A stretch of 64,000 nucleotides of DNA from Rhodospirillales bacterium CG15_BIG_FIL_POST_REV_8_21_14_020_66_15 (lineage in GTDB: Bacteria; Pseudomonadota; Alphaproteobacteria; Rhodospirillales; Casp-alpha2). Shown one piece after another: positions 59,081 through 64,000 of this stretch. Numbering within the stretch: position 1 is the first letter of the stretch; every line of letters begins with the position of its first letter. Under the pieces are notes generated by a model. That model saw only the letters and a program-made list of their open reading frames with translations, had not been told where the DNA came from and did no database searches. The stretch lies in assembly GCA_002781745.1 (NCBI GenBank), contig PFFW01000157.1, forward strand, positions 1 to 64,000, given 5' to 3'. A program made the translations under genes and the position numbers.

Positions 59081-60201
59081 CCGCGTCCAAAGGCATCTTC
59101 GTCGATCTGCGACAGGACGCGCCGATCCCGCTTGCGGCCTCGTTTTTCTGTGCGCCGGGAGAGGTTCTCGCCCTGGTCGGTCCGTCGGGCAGCGGCAAAT
59201 CGACCATCCTCAGGTCCATTGCCGGCACATACCGCCCCCATGGCGGCATCGTCCGCGTCAACGGCGACCTGTGGTTCTCCGCCGCCGAAGGACATTACAG
59301 GCCGCCCCATCGCCGCGCGGTCGGTCTGGTGTTTCAGAACTACGCCCTGTTTCCGCACATGACGGCGGCCGGCAATCTGATGGCCGCCATGGGCCATGTC
59401 CGACCGACCGACCGACCGCGCCGGGCGCACGCCCTGCTCGATCTTGTGCATCTGGGAGGACTGGAGGGCCGGCGCCCGGCGGAGCTTTCCGGTGGCCAGC
59501 AGCAGCGAGTGGCGGTCGCGCGCGCTCTTGCCCGCGAACCGGCGGTGCTGCTTCTCGACGAGCCCTTTTCCGCCGTCGACAAGGCGACCCGCCAGCGCCT
59601 TTACCGCGAAATCGCCGAACTTCGCCGTGTCCTCGAGATGCCCGTGATCCTGGTCACCCATGACCTTGACGAGGCGGCCTTGCTGGCCGACCGCATGGTC
59701 GTGCTGCATCACGGGCAGGCGCTGCAATCGGGCACCGCCGAAGAGGTGACGAGCCGCCCGGCCTCGCCCGCCGTCGCGCGGTTGGTCGACCTTCGCAACG
59801 TGTTCCCCGGAACCATCGCCGCCCGCAGCGAGGACAGCGGGCACGGCTGCATCGACTGGTCGGGCCTCCGCATCGAATTCAGGGACGGTCAGGGCCGGGA
59901 GGTCGGACAGCAGGTCAGCTGGGTCGTCCCGGACGGCTTCGTTATCTTGCACCGGCGCGACCGGCCGTCACGGGGCGAACATGAGAACCCGGTTCCCGGA
60001 ACCGTGACGTCTTTCCTTGCTATCGGCCAGACCGCCCATCTGACGCTCCGCCCGCATCACGCGCCCGACCTACCGCTCCATTTCTCGATGCCGCTTCATG
60101 CCGCACGACGCAACGATCTTGCCGAGGGCGTCGCGGCCACGGTCTCGCTGCTGGCGGAGGGTATCCACGTCATGGACGGCCAGGCCCCACCCTCGGAATG
60201 A
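59077..60201 (+). CDS. modC: Molybdate ABC transporter ATP-binding protein ModC
   Basis: 374 residues. Walker A is GPSGSGKST (about 33-41), signature LSGGQQQRVAVARAL (near 133), Walker B LLLDEPFSAVD and H-loop VTHDLDEA. A C-terminal regulatory domain (about 240-374) with TOBE-like beta strands follows. It powers molybdate uptake. The start is inside modB's last codon (ATGA). Confidence 0.93.
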   Translation: MTASKGIFVDLRQDAPIPLAASFFCAPGEVLALVGPSGSGKSTILRSIAGTYRPHGGIVRVNGDLWFSAAEGHYRPPHRRAVGLVFQNYALFPHMTAAGNLMAAMGHVRPTDRPRRAHALLDLVHLGGLEGRRPAELSGGQQQRVAVARALAREPAVLLLDEPFSAVDKATRQRLYREIAELRRVLEMPVILVTHDLDEAALLADRMVVLHHGQALQSGTAEEVTSRPASPAVARLVDLRNVFPGTIAARSEDSGHGCIDWSGLRIEFRDGQGREVGQQVSWVVPDGFVILHRRDRPSRGEHENPVPGTVTSFLAIGQTAHLTLRPHHAPDLPLHFSMPLHAARRNDLAEGVAATVSLLAEGIHVMDGQAPPSE

Positions 60202-60279
60202 GCCCGCTCTCGCGGACAGGCTGGAAAATTCGGGTGGGGGCGCGTAGGACTATCCTCGGATTGGAGAGGATCGCCGCCC

Positions 60280-60909
60280 GTGAAGGATTGGAACAGTCGC
60301 TATGCCAAGGCGGGCACGGCACCCGATACCCGCCTGTTCGGCGACCAGCCCTCGGAATACCTGCGCGAAGTCATGGCGCGCTCGGACTTCCGGCCGCGCT
60401 CGGCCCTGTGTCTGGCCGACGGCGACGGCCGCAACGGCGGCTGGCTGGCCCAACAGGGGCTTGAGGTCACGGCGGTCGACGCCTCCACCGTGGCGACGGA
60501 ACACGCCCTGGCCCACGACGCGGCGCGCGGCAGGACCGTGGAGCGCATCGCCGCCGATCTCGCGGACTGGACCCCGCCTCCAGGCCGCGCCTGGGACGCC
60601 GTGTTCCTGATGTACCTGCAATGCGAGGCGGCCGTGCGACTGCGCGCCGCGCGCGTGGCGGCGGCGGCCCTTGCGCCCGGCGGCTGGTTCGTCGCCGAGG
60701 GCTTCGCTCCGGCGGGTGCGGGTGGACGCAGCCTCGGTCCGGAAGACCCGGACCTACTGTACGAGATGAACGATTTTCTCGACGTCCTGTGCGGCCTTGA
60801 GGTCGTCGAGGCCCTGAAGGGCCGCATCCGCGTCAACGATGGCGTCCGCCACCGGGGCGAGGCCAGGGTCGTGCGGCTTCTCCTGCGGCGTCCAGAGACG
60901 GAAGCCTAA
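60280..60909 (+). CDS. TehB-like class I SAM-dependent methyltransferase
   Basis: 209 residues from a GTG with GGAGAGGA upstream. The first SAM-binding element reads ALCLADGDGRNGGWLAQQGL and the acidic strand-2 end is VTAVDAS. The 'WNSRYAKAG' start and the overall length fit the TehB/UbiE-like group. Its substrate is not readable; tellurite or a thiol metabolite are only family-based guesses. It converges with the lipoprotein gene, overlapping by four bases at the stops. Confidence 0.88.
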   Translation: MKDWNSRYAKAGTAPDTRLFGDQPSEYLREVMARSDFRPRSALCLADGDGRNGGWLAQQGLEVTAVDASTVATEHALAHDAARGRTVERIAADLADWTPPPGRAWDAVFLMYLQCEAAVRLRAARVAAAALAPGGWFVAEGFAPAGAGGRSLGPEDPDLLYEMNDFLDVLCGLEVVEALKGRIRVNDGVRHRGEARVVRLLLRRPETEA

Positions 60910-61484
60910 GGTCTGCTGCGGACGATACCCGATGCCAACCGGGCGATCACCGCCCGCGCGTCGTAGGCCTCGGGCCGGTCGGGTTTGGGTCCCCTGCCAA
61001 GCACGATGTCCGCATGGGCGATGTATCGGTTCACCTGCCAGGACGTCGCATTGCCGTAGCCGGCGAACGGATAGCCCCGATAGGCGGATCGGAACCCATA
61101 GGGCCAGCGCCCATAACCGAACCCGAAATCGGGCCCGAAACCGATTCCGAAGGGGCCGTCGAAGTCGTAAGTGGTGTGATAGGTGGTGGATTTCTCCGTC
61201 GCCCGGTCAGCGACGACGAAATGGTCGCCGCCGCGTTCCAGGGTGATTTCGGCGGCGCGATACAGAAGATAGGATTCCACGGTTTCGCGCGAGGTATCGC
61301 TGTTGCCGGAAAAGGTCACGCGGAGACGGTCGTCCTCCAGCGCCTGCTCCCAGTATCCATGCCCCCGGTCGCCTACAGCCCCAGGCGCCGGGCCGTAAGG
61401 CGTCGGCGCGGCGCAGGCAACGAGCCCAAGGGCCGCCACCGCCGCCAGCAGGCTGGATATCGTGCGCCGGAACAGGCGATCCAT
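60906..61484 (-). CDS. CC0125/CC1285-family lipoprotein
   Basis: 192 residues. A signal peptide ends in the lipobox LVAC with C24. The following blocks GYWEQALEDDRLRVTFSGN, VESYLLYRAAEITLERGG and YFV-type DHFVVADRATEKS match the alphaproteobacterial lipoprotein family named after Caulobacter CC0125/CC1285 (assigned from memory). A Gly/Phe/Tyr-rich segment near 110-150 is likely flexible. Role unknown; probably at the outer membrane. Confidence 0.85.
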   Translation of the reverse strand: MDRLFRRTISSLLAAVAALGLVACAAPTPYGPAPGAVGDRGHGYWEQALEDDRLRVTFSGNSDTSRETVESYLLYRAAEITLERGGDHFVVADRATEKSTTYHTTYDFDGPFGIGFGPDFGFGYGRWPYGFRSAYRGYPFAGYGNATSWQVNRYIAHADIVLGRGPKPDRPEAYDARAVIARLASGIVRSRP

Positions 61485-61567
61485 GGCAAATTCCCGCGAA
61501 CGTGCCGCGTCCGCTCACATATAGGAACGCGGGTCCCGGACGGCAACGAACCGCCGGCAGGCGGGCG

Positions 61568-63400
61568 TCACTCTGCCGCCTCGGCCCGCACCAGCCCCGT
61601 CGTCAGGCCCGCCAGATCCCCTTCGTCCAGGGTTTCCGTTTCCAGAAGCCGCGTGGCGGTAGTTTCGAGAGTCGCACGGTTGCGCGTCAGGATGCCGACG
61701 GCCTTGTCGAAGGCGCCCTGGACGAGGGCGCGCACGGCGCAGTCGATCTCGCGCGCCGTTTCCTCGCTATAGCGGCGTTCCAGCCAGGTCATCTCCTGCT
61801 GCTGGCCCAGGAAGGAATGGGGCTGCTTGTCGTAGGCGACCTGACCCAGGCTTTCGACCATGCCGTACTGCGTGACCATGGAACGTGCGATCTCCGTCGC
61901 CCGCGCAAGGTCGTCGGCGGCCCCGGTGGAAAAGCTCTTGAACACGATGGATTCCGCCGCCCGCCCGCCCATGAGGACGGCCATCTTGTTCTCCAGTTCC
62001 TTGCGGCTCATCAGGTAGCGGTCCTCGGTCGGGCGCTGGATGGTGTAGCCGAGGGCGCCGATGCCGCGCGGGATGATGGAGACCTTGTGCACCTTGTCGG
62101 AGCCCGGCAGGCACAGGGCGACGATGGCGTGACCCATCTCGTGGAAGGCGATGGTGCGCCGTTCGAACGCATTCAAAAGGCGGTTCTTCTTCTCAAGGCC
62201 GGCGATAATGCGCTCGACGGCTTGGTTGAAATCTTCCATAGCCACCGCGTCGGCGTTGCGCCGGGTCGCCAGCAGGGTCGCCTCGTTCACAAGGTTGGCG
62301 AGGTCCGCCCCCGTGAACCCGGGCGTCAGGGCGGCGATCTGATCGGCATCCACGTCGGACGCCAGCTTCGCCTTCTTCAGGTGGATGGCCAGGATCGCGA
62401 CCCGTCCGGTCTTGTCGGGCCTGTCGACCAGGACCTGGCGGTCGAAGCGCCCGGCCCGCAGGAGCGCCGGATCGAGGATTTCCGGCCGGTTTGTCGCTGC
62501 CAGCAGGACCAGGCCGTCGGACGGATCGAAGCCGTCCAGTTCGGCCAGCAACTGGTTCAGCGTCTGTTCCTTCTCGTCGTGCCCGCCGCTCAACGGTCCG
62601 ACGCCCCGCGCGCGGCCCAGCGCGTCCAGTTCGTCGATGAATATGATGCAGGGCACCTTCTCGCGGGCCTGCTTGAACAGGTCGCGTACCCGCGCCGCAC
62701 CCAGGCCCACAAACATCTCGACGAATTCGGAGCCGCTGATGGACAGGAAAGCGACCCCGGCCTCGCCGGCCACGGCGCGCGCCAGCAACGTCTTGCCCGT
62801 TCCCGGCGGGCCGACCAGCAGCACGCCCTTGGGGATGCGCCCGCCCAGGCGGCCGTAGCGCGCCGGATCCTTCAGGAAATCCACGATCTCGATCAGCTCC
62901 GTCTTGGCCTCGTCGACGCCGGCGACGTCCTTGAAGGTGACCTTGATGTCGCTCTCCACATAGATCTTGGCGTTGCTCTTGCCGAGCGACATGTACCCCT
63001 CGCCCAGGCCCTGGCGCTCCGCGAACTTGCGGATCACGAACATCCACACGACCAGGAAGAACAGCAGCGGGAATATCCAGGAAAACAGGCGTGTCAGCCA
63101 GGTGTCCTCGGTCTCGCCCAGAACCCTGACGTCGAACTTGGCCAGCCGGTCGGCCATCTCGGGCTCGATGCGGCGGGTGCGGAACATGCTCTTGCCGTCC
63201 ACGGGATTGCGGAAGGTGCCGCGGATGAGGTTCTCCGAGACCACGACCTCGGACACGTTGCCCTGCTGCAGTTCTCGTTCGAACGAACTGTAGGGGATGA
63301 CGGAGACCTGGCTGCGCGACAGCAGGAAGTTCTGCAGCATCAGCACGGCAAGCACCGTGAAGACGATGTAGAGAACGTTGATCTGATGCTTCTTTTCCAT
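61568..63400 (-). CDS. ftsH: FtsH-family ATP-dependent zinc metalloprotease
   Basis: 610 residues, slightly short for FtsH (usually about 640). Two transmembrane helices (about 8-26 and 110-132) flank a periplasmic domain. The AAA+ part has Walker A GPPGTGKT (about 196-203), [15 protein letters not shown] and the second region of homology [19 protein letters not shown]. The protease site is HEMGH (420-424). A frame extension upstream has no domain; the ATG follows GGCGGAG. It degrades membrane and short-lived cytoplasmic proteins. It may be a second paralogue rather than the main FtsH, since the usual neighbours tilS and folP are absent. Confidence 0.93.
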   Translation of the reverse strand: MEKKHQINVLYIVFTVLAVLMLQNFLLSRSQVSVIPYSSFERELQQGNVSEVVVSENLIRGTFRNPVDGKSMFRTRRIEPEMADRLAKFDVRVLGETEDTWLTRLFSWIFPLLFFLVVWMFVIRKFAERQGLGEGYMSLGKSNAKIYVESDIKVTFKDVAGVDEAKTELIEIVDFLKDPARYGRLGGRIPKGVLLVGPPGTGKTLLARAVAGEAGVAFLSISGSEFVEMFVGLGAARVRDLFKQAREKVPCIIFIDELDALGRARGVGPLSGGHDEKEQTLNQLLAELDGFDPSDGLVLLAATNRPEILDPALLRAGRFDRQVLVDRPDKTGRVAILAIHLKKAKLASDVDADQIAALTPGFTGADLANLVNEATLLATRRNADAVAMEDFNQAVERIIAGLEKKNRLLNAFERRTIAFHEMGHAIVALCLPGSDKVHKVSIIPRGIGALGYTIQRPTEDRYLMSRKELENKMAVLMGGRAAESIVFKSFSTGAADDLARATEIARSMVTQYGMVESLGQVAYDKQPHSFLGQQQEMTWLERRYSEETAREIDCAVRALVQGAFDKAVGILTRNRATLETTATRLLETETLDEGDLAGLTTGLVRAEAAE

Positions 63401-63699
63401 GGCCGCTCCGCCCCTTGGCGCTCCGTCATCATCGCCGCCCGCCCGCCCGGCGCATTGAGGCCGATCAATTCTCTCCCGTCGCGGATATCGGCACCAGACC
63501 ACGCGGCGGCATCGGAACGCGTCGCCGATCCGTCCGGCATCGGCCGAAAGGCGGTCTGTGCGGCGAAACGCAGCGTGACACCGCTTGTACGTTGAATTTC
63601 CAGACCTAAATATTGGAGGAATACCGGATTGAAACCACCCTCCGGTGGGTTGTAGGTTAAAGGGGGCTTGCACATTCGTGATTGTTGGGGAGGACGGCC
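63401..63699. promoter_or_regulatory. Divergent promoter region between ftsH and the haem-PAS gene
   Basis: 299 bp. It must carry promoters for both genes. A small hairpin, CCACC-CTCC-GGTGG, lies near 63638-63651, and GGGGAGG (63687-63693) is the ribosome-binding site for the TTG start at 63700. No RNA gene or operator was recognised. Confidence 0.4.
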
Positions 63700-64000
63700 T
63701 TGTCCGAGGATTCTGAGGTCACCCGCGTGACCGCGAAGGATGCGGCGAAGCTTGGTGCCCTTCTGGAATCCGCCGTCGACGCCATCATCACCATCGACCG
63801 GCGCGGGATTATCGAAGTCATCAATCCCGCCGCAGAACGGCTTTTCCAGTACACGCCCGAGGAATTGATCGGCTGCAACGTCAGTGTCCTCATGCCGGAG
63901 CCCTTCCGGTCCGAGCACGATGCCTATCTTTCGCGCTACCTCACCACCGGCGAGCACCGAATCATCGGCATCGGCCGGGAAGTCACCGGCCTACGCAAGG
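63700..64000 (+). CDS. FixL-type haem PAS sensor, truncated by the window end
   Basis: The first 100 residues, from a TTG with GGGGAGG six bases upstream. The PAS domain starts with [20 protein letters not shown]. The haem-binding block reads [20 protein letters not shown] and is followed by [11 protein letters not shown]73 matches the proximal haem ligand of FixL (H200 in Bradyrhizobium), R79 matches R206 and R93 matches R220, with identical spacings of 6 and 20 residues. The protein is very likely an oxygen sensor. The output domain (histidine kinase or other) lies beyond the window. Confidence 0.87.
   Translation, partial: MSEDSEVTRVTAKDAAKLGALLESAVDAIITIDRRGIIEVINPAAERLFQYTPEELIGCNVSVLMPEPFRSEHDAYLSRYLTTGEHRIIGIGREVTGLRK

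Noticed and set aside
63415-63609. 64-residue plus-strand frame before the haem-PAS gene
   Set aside because: Arg/Pro-rich, no convincing ribosome-binding site, no family, and it lies in a divergent promoter region.
1-64000. tRNA, rRNA and mobile-element genes
   Set aside because: Intergenic regions were read for tRNA T-loop patterns, long terminal inverted repeats and transposase or integrase motifs; none was found. A covariance-model search would be needed to exclude small RNAs.

Overview
This 64 kb window is G+C-rich (about two thirds by eye) and almost fully coding. No rRNA, tRNA, CRISPR array, transposase or integrase was found. Family content points to an alphaproteobacterium, probably a free-living Rhodospirillales-type organism. 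The clues are the DUF1127 protein, the CC0125/CC1285-type lipoprotein, the TAXI-TRAP receptor, a Zur box of alphaproteobacterial form, and a FixL-type haem PAS at the right edge. No genus can be named from the sequence alone.

Layout. (1) 1-7986: type I secretion locus 1, with the 3' part of a large RTX protein, an ABC exporter and an HlyD-type adaptor. (2) 8050-19161: two paralogous XRE regulators (8674 and 18703) flank a catabolic block. The block holds a TAXI receptor, an amidase and a HyuC/AllC-like metallohydrolase on the minus strand. On the plus strand it holds a thioesterase, a GntR regulator, a serine hydrolase, a gamma-carbonic anhydrase-like protein, a CoA ligase and a citryl-CoA lyase-like protein. 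(3) 19171-21803: cytochrome c plus M20 peptidase, a PAS_5-type protein and an ABM-fold protein. (4) 22040-29811: an RND efflux pump, a CmcJ/NvfI-type protein, a GFA protein, DUF1127, an ArsR regulator and an SDR. (5) 29820-34550: an unrecognised membrane protein, then znuA divergent from znuC-znuB-zur with a perfect Zur palindrome between them. (6) 34547-36679: a TPR/glycosyltransferase-like protein and an SDR without the catalytic Tyr. (7) 36818-42904: type I secretion locus 2 on the minus strand, rtx-ABC-adaptor. (8) 43131-47121: kdsB-like gene, phosphatase-fold protein, histone H1-like protein, lipoprotein, EamA transporter. (9) 47278-57017: acyl-CoA metabolism, with a CoA ligase, SDR, alpha/beta hydrolase, acyl-CoA dehydrogenase, APH-type kinase and DUF6285-like protein, then otnK-otnC and an enoyl-CoA hydratase. 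(10) 57149-60201: modE-like gene plus modABC. (11) 60280-64000: methyltransferase, lipoprotein, FtsH and a truncated haem-PAS sensor.

How the genes fit together. The set most suggestive of a coherent system is CoA ligase, SDR, acyl-CoA dehydrogenase, APH-type kinase and a small partner protein (47278-53770). It resembles the bacterial lva route for 4-hydroxyacyl-CoA catabolism and the split form of animal ACAD10/11. The 9-18 kb block looks like import and stepwise hydrolysis of an amide- or carbamoyl-containing carboxylate, feeding a CoA ligase and a citrate-synthase-fold enzyme that lacks the expected catalytic Asp. Matching GTATAC palindromes upstream of the thioesterase-GntR operon and of the SDR at 29005 suggest one GntR regulon. 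Two complete ABC/adaptor pairs export RTX proteins, but no outer-membrane (TolC-type) component is encoded here.
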